A DNA stretch of 64,000 nucleotides from Prochilodus magdalenae (GCA_024036415.1 JAMWET010000727.1:598501-662500), one strand, 5' to 3'; counted from the stretch's first letter, positions 24,922 to 37,191 are shown. Notes: a model not told the origin generated them from the letters alone. Numbers and translations are program-made.

Positions 24922-25276
24922 CACGGGTTGGACAATGAAACTGAAACACCTGTCATTTTAGTGTGGGAGGTTTCATGGCTAAATTGGACCAGCCTGGTGG
25001 CCAATCTTCATTAATTGCACATTGCACCAGTAAGAGCAGAGTGTGAAGGTTCAGTTAGCAGGTAAGAGCACAGTCCTGCTCAAAATACTGCACTGCACAC
25101 AACATTATGGGACATACCAGAGTTCAAAAGAGGACACATTGTTGGTGCACGTCTTGCTGGCGCATCTGTGACCAAGACAGCAAGTCTTTGTGATGTATCA
25201 AGAGCCACGGTATCCAGGGTAATGTCAGCATACCACCAAGAAGGACGAACCTCCACCAGCATCACGTAGTGACCTG
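24922..25276 (+). mobile_element. Truncated Tc1-like derivative, copy B
   Basis: Begins at TA (24920-24921) plus CACGGGTTGGACAATGAAAC and matches copies A and C through the transposase leader and helix-turn-helix region. At about 25246-25276 it continues with CTCCACCAGCATCACGTAGT, the same internal junction as copy A and different from copy C. It then stops matching at about 25277, so the C-terminal piece and right inverted repeat are missing. A 2-bp loss near 25110 (GGGACATACC versus GGGTGACATACC in the relatives) also breaks its start codon. Confidence 0.85.
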
Positions 25277-25510
25277 ACTCCATCCTTCTGTGCAAGCAAG
25301 AAAAGAAACTGCACTTGTTTTGCCCTTCATTTGCCACTCAACTGAGAAACCTCACCATTTCGAATAGCCTGGCTTATTAAAGCAGGTTTTCCAAGTTCCG
25401 GAGACGCTTGTGGCTTTTAGGGATATCATGGATTGTGTTAATGGCATGGATAGCTATTTCCTAGCTCATGCATTGTAGGGTTTGAAATAAGAGTATAGCA
25501 AACCCCAAAA

Positions 25511-25514
25511 CCAC

Positions 25515-25556
<42 letters not shown>

Positions 25557-25618
25557 TACACACACACACACACTGTACACACACTGTACACACAAACACA
25601 CACACACACACACGCACA
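25511..25618. repeat. (CA)n microsatellite with TGTA interruptions
   Basis: About 108 bp of CA repeats, interrupted several times by CTGTACA. Overlapping minus-strand frames are artefacts. Confidence 0.95.
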
Positions 25619-26470
25619 AGAAATGTGATTGTTAAACCTGAAGTAATGCCGTGTGCCCAGCCTCGGTGGCACAGTTGAACAGTTTCAGTGTGTAGGACTT
25701 GAGCTTGTGGGCCACCAGGTTTTCCGTCACTGTAAAAGATGCACGAGGCTTCTGTTCCAGCTGGATGCAATGGGTTGTTCCTCCAGCAAATATGAAAGCT
25801 GATTTAGAGCACAATGCAGATTGGTAAGCGGTTATTATTAATTTGTTGGAAACTATAAAGCTCGACGGATGTTTTGTGTTCAGAAAGGTAGGCTGTAAAA
25901 CCAACTGGATAAAAGTCACATTAGGTTTTGTACAAAATAAGCTGTTTAATTGGTGAAACGACCGAGCTCTATTAAAGAGTTAGGAATATCCAGTTCATTT
26001 CATTACTGTACACTCTATTGAACTCTGCTGAACTTGTGCAATAACACAGTAATATAAAAAATGAGTATAAGTGGCAATTAAAGGAAGAAAGCTGGAATTA
26101 TGCAGGAGTAGCTCTGCTATCAAATCAAGCTGATGTTACGTGAAACTAAAGCAGCACTGTGGACCTTCAGGTTCCCTGGTGAGGCTGACTCATTGTTTGA
26201 TCTCAACTAATAGGCTCTCTTTCCCACAGAGCATCTTCTCCATAGACTGATTATGGCTTAATGAGGCAACAGTTATGAAAGCAATCAAAACTAAACTGTT
26301 ACAGGACAAAAGGCAGAGAAGGGGACGTGTGACTAAGGTAATTGGAGAACTTAGTAAATTTGGGAGCATAATGGAAACATCTAGTGAGAACAGCAACAAA
26401 CACAAGTGGGGGAAAATGTTTTGGCTTGGATTAGAATTAATGCAGGCTGTTAATGCTGTGACATCTTATT
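25619..26470. other. Intronic sequence with no recognised feature
   Basis: No supportable gene. The 65-residue basic frame at 26275-26472 has no splice or domain evidence. Confidence 0.5.
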
Positions 26471-26519
<49 letters not shown>

Positions 26520-26566
26520 GAAGATAGGAAGATAGATAGGAAGATGGGTAGGAAGATAGGTAGGTG
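26471..26566. repeat. (GATA)n microsatellite with GGAA/GGTA variants
   Basis: About 50 bp of clean GATA, then degenerate GATAGGAA and GATAGGTA units. Confidence 0.93.
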
Positions 26567-26657
26567 TGTATATAATTTTGGCCCATTTCAGTTGATCCAT
26601 TCAACATGGAGGTTTAACATAACATGTTTTTCATTGGACTGTGATAATATAAATCGT

Positions 26658-26694
26658 CATATATATATATATATACAGACATCGTAGAGACTTG

Positions 26695-26725
<31 letters not shown>

Positions 26726-26726
26726 G
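26658..26726. repeat. Two (TA)n tracts
   Basis: TA runs at 26659-26674 and 26702-26725, separated by 27 bp of mixed sequence. Confidence 0.9.
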
Positions 26727-27577
26727 GAAGGAGGAAATGGTAATCTCTTCTTTCTTCCTTTTTCTTTCCTGCATTTTCTGCTTTTAAGTGACAGATCATT
26801 ATGACTCCAATCCTCTAAAATTGGTGATAGGCACCTTTTCTCCACTATACGTAGCAATTTTGAGCCCTAGGGCTTTGTTTAGCCATTGCAGCACTCGGTG
26901 CAGCATTCAATTAAACGAGCATATTTACATTTATGTGATGTCTTTATCTAGCATCCATTACAAGAGCTGTGCAATAATGAAGCGCCTCTATTACAGGGCC
27001 ACGTTTCATAGGGCAGGTATTGAGGCAGGGCAGCCAGCGTCGGGGCCTGTGTAATGGAAAAATAAAAGAGCCAAAGTGACGCTCTGGGGAGAGAGAAAAA
27101 AAAAGGGAAAAAAAACCCTTGGATGATAAGATCAAAGTCGGCAGACATGAAGCTGCAAGCAGTAATTGTACGTTTTGGAAGGGGCTGCTTTTTCCTGGTA
27201 GTGAACACAATGTCGCCAGGATAAACATGCAGACCCACTCACACATACAGGCTTTGAGAACGCATACATGACGTCACAACCCAGCTGCACAAAATCACTG
27301 GTTCTCCATGCTGAAGGCCGTAATATTTTATTAGCGATAGCGTGTGTTTATGTCACAGACTTGCAGAGTGTCCGAGCTGCACATGTTGGTACAAAAAAAA
27401 AAAAAGACAGCGCTCTATTCTGTTGCAGTTGGATTGTCTGGTATCAGTCAATACCAGACATCAGCAAAACTGGCTCTGCAATGCAGCAAATGTGTACACC
27501 TCACTCTCCGAAAGCCAATACAATATACAGTGTAATGATCAATGGGCCTAATACTTAACCCTGTGGCACTCCCGTAG

Positions 27578-27762
27578 GTTGTGTGATCACAGTATCCGGA
27601 CGGATGACCTTCACCAGTAACAAGTCGATGGAGATCGAGGTGTTTGTGGATGCTGATCCGCTGGTGGAAGCCGAGAAAGGGAAATACCGGGCAGTCACCG
27701 CCTTCTTCACCTACATATCACTGGACAAAGACAACAAGCCTCTGCCTGTGCCCCCACTGAAG
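27578..27762 (+). CDS. acot7: acot7 internal coding exon, second HotDog domain (second part)
   Basis: This 185-bp exon follows CCCGTAG and is followed by GTAGGG. It completes the split Gly codon from 14304 and encodes CVITVSGRMTFTSNKSMEIE, then VFVDADPLVEAEKGKYR, AVTAFFTYISL and DKDNKPLPVPPLK, ending exactly on a codon boundary. These are the beta strands of the second HotDog domain of ACOT7, which pack around the acyl-CoA tunnel. The DADPLVEAEKGKYR loop is the variable part relative to mammals. The usual C-terminal exon, which in vertebrates encodes a charged tail of roughly 30-40 residues (typical motif E-D-E-K-K-R-F), was not found in the remaining 36 kb, so it probably lies beyond the window. 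Confidence 0.95.
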
Positions 27763-27799
27763 GTAGGGCTTATTATCGTATAGCATTATTAGATGTATG

Positions 27800-30075
27800 C
27801 TGCATTACAGAGGCTTTCTCAGTTACTTAGTTGCACACTGCTGTGAAAGACAGATGGAGAAATCATTTGGTTGTGATTTGTGAAACAGCTCTTCAGTCAC
27901 GAATTGATGTCACAGAGCTGCTTTCCTATGGGGATTTATTAAAAGTAGCTAATTTATAACTCGCCTTCAGAATCCATTAATCTACACTTTTGGAATATAC
28001 TGCCCGGAAATTGCTGACCACTAAATAAATCCATCTCTTGGGAAAGATAGATACTGTTTTCTCCGTGCTGCATCATTCTATCATCTTTGTGAAGAAACAA
28101 AGAACAGTGTATGGTATTTTGATGGTGTTTCAGCCAGATTCGCTGTTCTGATTGTTGCTTATGGATGACCTCTTGACCCACTCATACTGGGTTTGGCTTT
28201 TTTGGAAATTCCCTGAGCAAATTTTACAGCTATGCAAGCAAGATTACCACAGAGCCCAGGAGAAAGCTGAGCTGACTTGTTTAACATGTGAACTTCCTGA
28301 CCAGATACAGGACAGCAAAGAGTAGATGTATTGATCATCGTTAGCAAGTTAACATTCTTTGCAACTGAAAGATTTTGCTCTATATATTCTTTCACAAAAT
28401 GTGGCCAGGTTCTCTCTACTAATGCACTAAAGTAAAAGTTCTTGGCCAAACCTAAGACTGAACTTCAGGACACACTGGGCCAAAAATCCAAACCGAAAAC
28501 AATAAGTAAAAAAGGTTTGTCTGAAATACAGTTCACATAATTACAGTTTGTTGACTATGTGGTGTGTACCACAATCTCCAACATCCAACAGTTGGTCATC
28601 CAAGCCAGTTAATTTCACGATTTCACGAAGCTTGTAATGTTTTGTCTCACAAAACCTATTTTTTATGGTTTTTGCTTATTTTGTTCTGCCATAGTTTGCA
28701 TATTGAGTGAGCTGCCATGTTCTATACAAGGAGTCAGATCTATTATGGAGAACTTGATGCTTGGCTCGAAACATTACACATGATAAGATAGCTCCGCATG
28801 GTCGCCATTTTTACTGTTGATCTGCTGCTGCTCAAACTACTTGCATGCACCTTTAGTCACTGTAGTGAGGAGCAAAGAACCCACATAGCATTTTGCCTTT
28901 TAAATGTATTGGTAAAGGATTTTCTGACATTCAGTGTCAGCCTGTTTCATTTGTTTTCAGTCAAATTTGTGGCCTCATGAGTCTGAAATCTGAAAGTGCC
29001 AATTTTGACGGAAATATATTTGGTGGCTGATGCAGTTTTGGTGCATCTCCATAGCTACATACACTATATAAAGTTGCATTAACATACCAGCATGCATAAT
29101 TGGTCAACTCTGACCTCTGCCTTATACTAAGTGCTTTGACTGAAGGTGGCTGTAGGTGTATTTTGCAGTATCTGTGCACTATAAAGATAACACATATAAC
29201 ATATTGCATATACTATGCACAAAAGCTGTAGGGAGCTCTGCACATTCTTAAGCTGACAGCCCACGTTAACGCGCACATTTTCTCCAGCCTCTAAAGGCTG
29301 GGCAATCAGTCATTTATTGTGCTTCAAATGATTTTCTGGGCTTGAGACTGAACACTTGAACATAAAAAGGCTTATCTGTCCAACAACAGCGTATGTCTGT
29401 TTCCATTTAGTACAGCAGCATATATGTTACCCTCATGGTGCCTGTTGTGCATCCGCATCTGTTGTGACATTTTTTTTTTGTGTAAAATGCGGCAGCGGGG
29501 GTTTTCAGGATACAGACCCTGGTGGGCTGTGTTTTTTGCATTTACAGATGGTGTGGTGATGTTAGGTTGGGGCGCAATTTTCCGAACCTACTATCCATCT
29601 TCCAGATGGGCTCTGTGCTGTAGGAGAGCTTCTGTAGATGTGTTTGCATCACAAGATGCTCAGTATCTGTCCTTCTGTTATATAACAGACTTGGAGACAC
29701 CCTGGAGGTATATTTACACTTCAGGATGCTGCTCCGTGTCACTGTCTGCCTGAGACATCTGCAGGTCTCAAATGATTCATCAGGAGGATCTCACAACTGA
29801 AAGGCCTTGTTGTAACTCCTTTCTTTTTGTTTTTCTCTTTTTTTTAAACCATTTACCTTGTGCTCTCGTAATTTCAAATTTTCATTTAATTGCTTTTAAT
29901 TAAAAAAATATTATACTAACATGTTTCCGCTCGATAAGACAACGACATTATGTTAAAATTGTTCAAGTTAAATGTTTATTATCACCTTTCTCTTTATCTT
30001 AAGCCCAGAAAAAAGTTGCACAAGACTTTGCAGAGAAAAACCTTTAAGATATACATACAAATGTAAATGTTCTGT
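27800..30075. other. Intronic sequence with no recognised feature
   Basis: About 2.3 kb without recognised repeat family or coding sequence. T-rich and A-rich stretches near 29820-29915. Confidence 0.5.
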
Positions 30076-31665
30076 TACTGCTAGCTACAAAGACTACCCT
30101 AGTCTGTTACCTCAACTATCTACAAAGACTAGCCTAGTCTGTTACCTCAAATATCTACAAAGACTAGCCTAGTCTGTTACCTCAAATATCTACAAAGACT
30201 AGCCTAGTATCTTACCTCAACTATCTACAAAGACTGGCCTAGTATGTTACCTCAACTATCTACAAAGACTAGCCTAATCTGTTACCTCAACTATCTACAA
30301 AGACTGGCCTAGTATCTTACCTCAACTATCTACAAAGACTAGCCTAGTTGCTTACCTCAACTATCTACAAAGACTGGCCTAGTATCTTACCTCAACTATC
30401 TACAAAGACTAGCCTAGTCTGTTACCTCAAATATCTACAAAGACTAGCCTAGTCTGTTACCTCAAATATCTACAAAGACTAGCCTAGTATCTTACCTCAA
30501 CTATCTGCAAAGACTAGCCTAGTCTGTTACCTCAACTATCTACAAAGACTAGCCTAGTATCTTACCTCAACTATCTACAAAGACTGGCCTAGTATCTTAC
30601 CTCAACTATCTACAAAGACTAGCCTAGTCTGTTACCTCAACTATCTACAAAGTCTAGCCTAGTCTGTTACCTCAAATATCTACAAAGACTAGCCTAGTCT
30701 GTTACCTCAACTATCTACAAAGACTGGCCTAGTATCTTACCTCAACTATCTACAAAGACTAGCCTAGTCTGTTACCTCAACTATCTACAAAGTCTAGCCT
30801 AGTCTGTTACCTCAAATATCTACAAAGACTAGCCTAGTCTGTTACCTCAACTATCTACAAAGACTGGCCTAGTCTGTTACCTCAAAAATCTACAAAGACT
30901 AGCCTAGTATGTTACCTCAACTATCTACAAAGACTAGCCTAGTATCTTACCTCAACTATCTACAAAGACTAGCCTAGTATCTTACCTCAACTATCTACAA
31001 AGACTGGCCTAGTATCTTACCTTAACTATCTACAAAGACTAGCCTAGTCTGTTACCTCAACTATCTACAAAGTCTAGCCTAGTCTGTTACCTCAAATATC
31101 TACAAAGACTAGCCTAGTCTGTTACCTCAACTATCTACAAAGACTAGCCTAGTCTGTTACCTCAACTATCTACAAAGTCTAGCCTAGTCTGTTACCTCAA
31201 ATATCTACAAAGACTAGCCTAGTCTGTTACCTCAACTATCTACAAAGTCTAGCCTAGTCTGTTACCTCAAATATCTACAAAGTCTAGCCTAGTCTGTTAC
31301 CTCAACTATCTACAAAGACTAGCCTAGTCTGTTACCTCAACTATCTACAAAGTCTAGCCTAGTCTGTTACCTCAACTATCTACAAAGACTGGCCTAGTAT
31401 CTTACCTCAAATATCTACAAAGACTAGCCTAGTATGTTACCTCAACTATCTACAAAGACTAGCCTAATCTGTTACCTCAACTATCTAAAAAGACTGGCCT
31501 AGTATCTTACCTCAACTATCTACAAAGTCTAGCCTAGTCTGGTACTTCAGCTAACTATAAAGACCAGCCTAATCTACAGCTTCAGCTAACTACAAAGACC
31601 TAGTCTGTTACTTCAGCTAATTAGCAAGACTAGCCTAGTCTGTTACTTCAGCCAACTACAGTGAT
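30076..31665. repeat. 35-bp minisatellite, about 45 units
   Basis: The unit is CTCAACTATCTACAAAGACT plus AGCCTAGTCTGTTAC (35 bp). From 30111 to 31511 the unit start recurs at exact multiples of 35 bp, i.e. 40 units with no net length change. The last units (31546, 31581, 31612, 31647) become diverged, using TTCAGCTAACTA instead of CTCAACTATCTA, and one is 31 bp. Unit variants are limited to a few positions: GACTAGCC, GACTGGCC or GTCTAGCC; AGTCTGTT, AGTATCTT or AGTATGTT; and AACTATC or AAATATC. These variants recur in ordered blocks, implying higher-order duplication. A 35-bp period is not a codon multiple, and no long frame crosses the array. Confidence 0.95.
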
Positions 31666-34049
31666 GGTAGTTGCTGCACATCATTAGCATGTTGGCTTTC
31701 AGTAAAATGAAATACAGTGATTTAAAATGCTACCATGCAGTGGCCTTCACTGCTTTCATACTTTCAATATGTTTGAAATGGTTCTTCCATATCTGTGTCG
31801 GTCTAAAGCACCCAGAAAATGGCGTGTTACAGTTAGCTGGGTTTGTGTTACCCATCAGCACAACTCTAATGCTATAGACTAGCCTAGTAGCCCTCATATC
31901 TTTTGTCATAGCTTGCTCAGTTTCTCATCTTGGCTTGGAGATGAATATATTTTACCCTATACTCTTAGTGATTGTTAATTTGCATTGTATGTTGGGGATG
32001 TGAGCATATATGGACAGGAGGACGACCAAAGTCTAACCTGACTTAATTTAATTAATCCAACGTACCGGTTCAAGGTTGTGCTTTATCTAAACAGTGCCAC
32101 AGCCAATGGATTATGGCAGCCATTAACTTGATGCAATGCTCTAACATTTCCAAAGGTTCATGTCCCATCTAATAGAAGTCTGGTGACCTTGTGAGAATGA
32201 TTCCGGGAGTTCTGATTTTTCCTTCCATTGAAGAGTTTTTTTTTCTTGCTGAAGCTCATATTTATTTCATATTTCTTTCTTTCTTTATTTTTATTTCTGT
32301 GTGTAGTCACGTGGCGATAAGGAGATGAACCGTTTTGTTTGAAGCAGTGATTCTGTGAAAACGGAGTGTAATGCGAGAACATTGAAACTCAACACTGTAT
32401 TCCAATCAGTAAGAACCATAACCAGTAATGTCATGAAGATGTGAGTGAATTAAATAATAGTCACACAATTAAGCACTGGGACAGATGCAATGAAGCACAG
32501 AGCAAATTAATGTATTGAAATGCATTATAATAAGTCTCATTTGCAGTATTTTTGCCGAAACCCCTTTTGTTGTAATGTCTTTATTCAAGTGCTGTGTAAA
32601 TACAACAGGTGTACAAAAAGCAGCACACCTGTCGAATAAGTTTGTAAAAGTGTTATTTTATATAAGTGTTGTTATTTTGTTTTTACTTTTGTAATTTTGT
32701 TTTCTGAAATGTTCATTTGTTTTGCACTTCTTGGCCTCCATAAGTTAGACTTTGTATTAACACAGACAGTTCTAGAGAGAGAGAAATAGAGCAGGCATGC
32801 CAGAGAAAAATCTATAAGAGTTTGCAAAAGTTCTGTTGTCACAGTCCATCAAATACACATAAAAAGACCATGTAAAAAAACATTCGTTATAAAACAGACC
32901 AGAGCTGAGCACGTTTATCCAAGGCTGATGTTTCCTGGCCTTGTTGGGCTCAGGTAGCCTACCTTTACCTATGCTGGACCCATTAGCTGTATGTATTTTT
33001 GTCCTCTAGCCAGCTTGTTTACAGATTTTCAGGTTTATTTAGGCCATTTGGCTGCAGCGCTGTCTGTTATCAGCAATGAAGTGTAGTCTAGGTTTGGTGT
33101 GTGAATCACGACACGTTAACAAGGCTTGTGACTGTGGCATTTGCAGCACTGTAATTTCAACCCTTGATGTTTTCCACTTTTCAAGTGTGTGCTCTTCTAA
33201 CCTGGAAAAATGACCATTTAATGGCGGAGTGCACTTCCATGTTTATGATTACACTACTCATGTTAAAGATGACGTTCAGTGGTGCATAGATCTCCATACA
33301 GTCCTGCATAATTGGCAGGAGAATTCAAAATGAAACTTAATGGCTTGGTAATGGTGAAGTGGGTATTACACTCAACCGTGAGGTTAATTACACCCCCTCG
33401 ATCTCTCCTATAAATCCAGATAGCCGAAACCGTTCCTGCGCTTGAAGGTATGTTTTTTGCCAGCTTTAAAATGCAGCCGCTGTAGATCCTGAAGGTCATG
33501 GCTGGTAATTACAGCTGATCTAGATTTAGCTTACTGTCTTTTAGATGATGAAATCCATCCTTAGGACTACCATACCTTCCTGGAAATCAAGTTATTATAT
33601 ATTCTTCTGCACTGCTCACTTGTACTGGGGTCAGTTCTAGAGCACACGTTCCGAACAGCTCCACGATTTTGAACCCTGAAATGTCCCAGGGGCTTTAGTA
33701 GGACTCATTTTCGTTTCCCCCTTTTATCTCTCACTCAGATCCTGCCACTGTATTCTATTTCAGCCGTGCCAACAATAAGCCTTCTTTCTTCCTTCCCGGC
33801 TATCAGTGTGCATCAATTTGTTAACACTACGTTGTCAGACATATTAGGTAGTTTTTTCTTATTTTCTCCTCAAGTAATCTCCAAAACGATAGCGTTACAT
33901 CAGAAGGCAGTACATATACAATGTTTATTTTTAATATTCATTAAAGTAAAAGAGATGATATTTCAGTTTTGGAGCAGTTCTTTTGATTCAGTCCGTGTTG
34001 AACTTTTAGGGCAGTTTAGGAAGTTTCTGAAACTGTGGTTCAAGAAATG
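31666..34049. other. Intronic sequence with no recognised feature
   Basis: Mostly unique-looking. A (TTTC)n patch lies near 32270-32285. 33250-33500 is a compositionally even stretch with several TAATTA-type motifs, discussed as a possible conserved element but unproven. Confidence 0.45.
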
Positions 34050-34350
34050 AGTAGGATACAGAAAAAAATGAGACTTCCAACTAAGAGAAAATCAAGCTCC
34101 ACTCTTGGTTCAGATCAGAAAAGCTCATCCTGCCATGTCACCATGATGGGTCTGAATGGTTGTGTAGATGTCAAGAAGCTGTTACTAAGAACAGGAAGCA
34201 GACACATATCAAACAAATCAGCTACTGGTGTTTTCAGAGCAATGGACTGACCACCCCATAGTCCAGACCTCAACATCACTGAATGTGTTTGGGATTATGT
34301 GGATTGTGAGAAGCAGAAAATACAACCAACTTTCAAAGCTGAACTTTAAA
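34050..34350 (+). pseudogene. Tc1-like transposase C-terminal remnant
   Basis: Around 34250-34330 the sequence reads HSPDLNITECVWDYVDCEKQ-like, matching the SPDLNPIExxW motif that carries the catalytic Glu of Tc1 transposases. Upstream frames are scrambled (GLNGCVDVKKLLLRTGSRHI-like). No second Asp motif or inverted repeats were seen, so this is a dead fragment. Confidence 0.6.
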
Positions 34351-34435
34351 GGATCCCCTCAGGGCTGGTATTGTCTGCAGTGCCACTGCCGTGGTGGTGG
34401 AGTGTTTGAACACTGTGTCCACTCACTTCCACTCT

Positions 34436-34966
34436 ATTAGACACTCCTACGTTGCTGGTCCACCTTGTAGATGGACAGTGAGAGTTGATTGAGTTGACAG
34501 ATGAGTCAGGTTTGTCTGCTGCTGCACAGTTTGTGTTGGTCATCCTCTAGTTCTTCATCAGTGGTCGCAGGATGCTGCCCACAGGACGCTGCCCACAGGA
34601 CGCTGTGGGCTGGATAGTTTAGGTTGGTGGGTGATTTTCAGTTCAGCAGTGACACTGAGGTGTTTAAACACTCGAGCAGCACTGCTGTGTCTGATCTACT
34701 TACACCAGCACAACACACACTAACACAGCACCACCATGTATGTCAGTGTCACTGCAGTGTTGAGAATGATCACCAACCACATTAAACCTGCTCTGTGATG
34801 GTCCTGTGGAAGTCCTGACCACTGAAGGACAGGGTGTAAGGGGGTTAAAGTATACAGTAAATTAGATGTACTATATGTTGTAAATGTAGAATAGAAAGTG
34901 GAGCTGATAATATGGACAGTGAGTGTAGGTTTACCTATTGAAGTGACCGCTGGGTGTATATATTAA
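34436..34966 (+). repeat. Dispersed repeat Y, copy 1 (contains a 14-bp minisatellite)
   Basis: Similar to 62132-62641 through the landmarks GACACTCCTACGTTGCTGGT, CACAGTTTGTGTTGGTCAT, CTCTAGTTCTTCATCAGTGG, a short CAGGACGCTGCCCA array (three units at 34568, 34582, 34596), GTGTTTAAACACTCGAGC, ACTGCTGTGTCTGATC, and an end resembling AAGTGACCGCTGGGTGTA. The element class is unknown to me. It is non-coding. Confidence 0.7.
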
Positions 34967-35987
34967 ATTTATTAAACATAGCTCTGGAAGCTTCTGTGTA
35001 ACTTTTTGGATTTAATGTTTTCCCAACTTTTGACATTTTTTCTGGTAATGAAATAAAACACAATCTCTTTCTGCTACCATGTTTTATATTACTGTATATA
35101 AGATTAAGCCTTACTGTTGCCTGTACTGCAATAGTGCACACACATTCAGTGCATAATGTTGATTGTGATTTTGTATTGACTGAGCGATACAAGGCGACTG
35201 AACAATATTATATTCAATAGTTTGCTTCTGTAAAATTGACACAAAGAGAGTTTAGGTCATGTTCTTTATGTTCTTTGCATATCAAAAAGTGTCAGCAGCA
35301 GTCGCGGTATAACAAGAATAGAGTAAAAGGCAGAAGGAGCCCAATTTCTGCTTCACCATTGTCATGTATGTACATAAGGCTTTTGTATTATTAGCCCATT
35401 ACTGTCATGCTAAACAGAATGAGATGTTCTTCCAGATTATAGCAATTATATTATCAGTAAAGTCTCTCTGGTAAAGTAATGAAGACCCTTTATTATTCTA
35501 GCTAAGGCTTGAACAGCTTGCCCTGGAACGTGGTTGCCAGATCTTTTTCTCTTGGGGAGGAGAGGGGATAAACTATAATGTCGGTAGTGGAGCAGAAACC
35601 AAAAAGACCAACCAATTACCAAGTATTGATATCTTAGACATTTACAAGGATTATGTTATGATTTGTTTAAGCACAAGGCTTTAAATTTATACCATACAGT
35701 CATTTCTAGGGTTCTTTCTGTTGAAAGGTGTTCCAGTAGATGTGCCCCGCCCCCTACATGTACTCTTAACAGTAAGTAATGAATAACAAGTGTCATTTTT
35801 ACACATAAATGTTTTCATGTCGTTTCCAAAACACATAGAGTTTTAGTTTATAGGCGGAGCTTTATTTTAGCCACACCCCTGCCTTCTAAAACAGGAAGTA
35901 AGGATGCATCCCTGTGCCTCATGGTCAGTCTTGGGCAGTTAACTGGGACTAAACTGTTTTGAAGTAGGTTTGCCCTACTATAAGAAT
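34967..35987. other. Intronic sequence with no recognised feature
   Basis: AT-rich unique-looking sequence. Confidence 0.5.
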
Positions 35988-36173
35988 TGTCACCACCGAA
36001 ACACACGTTTCTGCAGTGAAGTATTTTTTTGTTTTTTAATGTAAAACTTTATGAATTTATTCATGTAAGAATGTCTTTGCTAGTCATGTACAGGCTGGCG
36101 TTTTTGAAAGCTGTTCGCTACCGAAACATTCGTCATAGTTCTGTTGAAGTTATTGTTGCTTTGGTGGTGACAA
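35988..36173. mobile_element. MITE-like element with TTGTCACCACCGAAA ends
   Basis: TTGTCACCACCGAAACAC at 35988 is mirrored by GCTTTGGTGGTGACAA ending at about 36173. Internal sequence also has a second CTACCGAAACATTCGTC copy of the tip motif near 36118. At about 186 bp without coding capacity it fits a MITE. The superfamily is undetermined. Confidence 0.55.
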
Positions 36174-36728
36174 GATGGAATGTTCACTCATTTGGTTTAA
36201 TAATATAAAACATAATGAAGTTATGCGGACACTAAAGGCATAAGGATTTTATTCTGAAGTCCAGAATGTGTTTTCCCCTCTAATGTAATACTAGTTCAGT
36301 AGAATGATTTGTAAACCAGCAGTGTGCTGATGCAGGGAAGGTGGATGCATGTGCAGAGTATTGAAGTCCATACTGACTACAGGGAGTGAGAGTGCAGGCT
36401 GAGACGGCGAGAACTGAACAGTCCATGATAGGAAACAATAATAAGGAACCTCAAAGCTTCCCTACAGTAATAACAGAATCACACTAACACTCACAGAAAC
36501 ACATGGAAGTCACACAATCACTATGACAGACTAAGCCTGGGAGCAAACCGAGGGGTAAATATACTAAAGGGTAGACAAGGAACGCCTGGGAACAACAGGA
36601 GCCAGAAACCGAGAGCAGGTGAGGGGCGTGGCAAGAGGTGGAGACCAGCAGGAGTTAGAAACCAAAATAAATAAAAGCACATGGAAACGACAGGACCATG
36701 TGGAAACTCAGACTCATCCTTGTTACTT

Positions 36729-37055
36729 TTTCATTCATTCATTCTTCTGAGCCGTTTGTCCTTCTGAATTACGGGGTTGCTATGGAGCCTAACCCAGCGC
36801 TCACTGGGTGGAAGGCAGGATATACTCTGAAAAGGCTGCCAGTCCATTTAAGGGCAGGAACACGGATAAACACGTTCACTCACACACTCGCACCAAGAGG
36901 ACAATTTAGCATCTCCTATTCACCTGGCCTCACTTTTGTCTTTTGGAATGTGGGAGGACACCATAGCACCCAGAGGAAACCCACACAGACACAGGGAGGA
37001 TGTGCAAACACCCCACAGAAAGAACCCCAGATGACCCAGTCGGGACTCAAACGCC
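36729..37055 (+). repeat. Common teleost dispersed repeat, nearly full segment
   Basis: It begins TTCATTCATTCATTCTTCTG and contains, in order, CTATGGAGCCTAACCCAGC, GGGTGGAAGGCAGGATATAC, GCCAGTCCATTTAAGGGC, CACTCACACACTCGCACC, GGACAATTTAGCATCTCC, AATGTGGGAGGACACC, CAGAGGAAACCCACACAGAC and GGACTCAAACG. This word order is typical of a very abundant teleost repeat, probably a retroposon. The 135-residue frame here is a by-product. Confidence 0.7.
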
Positions 37056-37191
37056 ACTCTTGCTTTAAGGTGACAGTGCTAGCAAAATATACAGTGAGGA
37101 GTTAAATGTAGTTACTGGAGGGCAAGGTGCAATATCAGCCACTTCATCAGTAAATTATAGAAACACTGTATGAAAATGGCCAAATAAGAGT

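Larger units (their letters stand above)
14305..27577 (+). other. acot7: acot7 intron (13,273 bp) between the two visible exons
   Basis: The donor is GTATGA after AAAG at 14304. The acceptor is CCCGTAG at 27571-27577 with an unusually weak pyrimidine tract upstream (TTAACCCTGTGGCACTCCCG). Both ends preserve the reading frame (phase 1). It contains a near-complete Tc1 element, a second degenerate Tc1-like element, an 18-bp minisatellite, GATA, CA and TA arrays and a truncated Tc1 derivative, listed separately. Confidence 0.9.

Noticed and set aside
30076..31665. CRISPR-like array
   Set aside because: Units are contiguous 35-bp tandem repeats without unique spacers, in vertebrate DNA.
36698..37105. 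135-codon plus-strand gene
   Set aside because: It lies over a common dispersed repeat. The frame is fortuitous.
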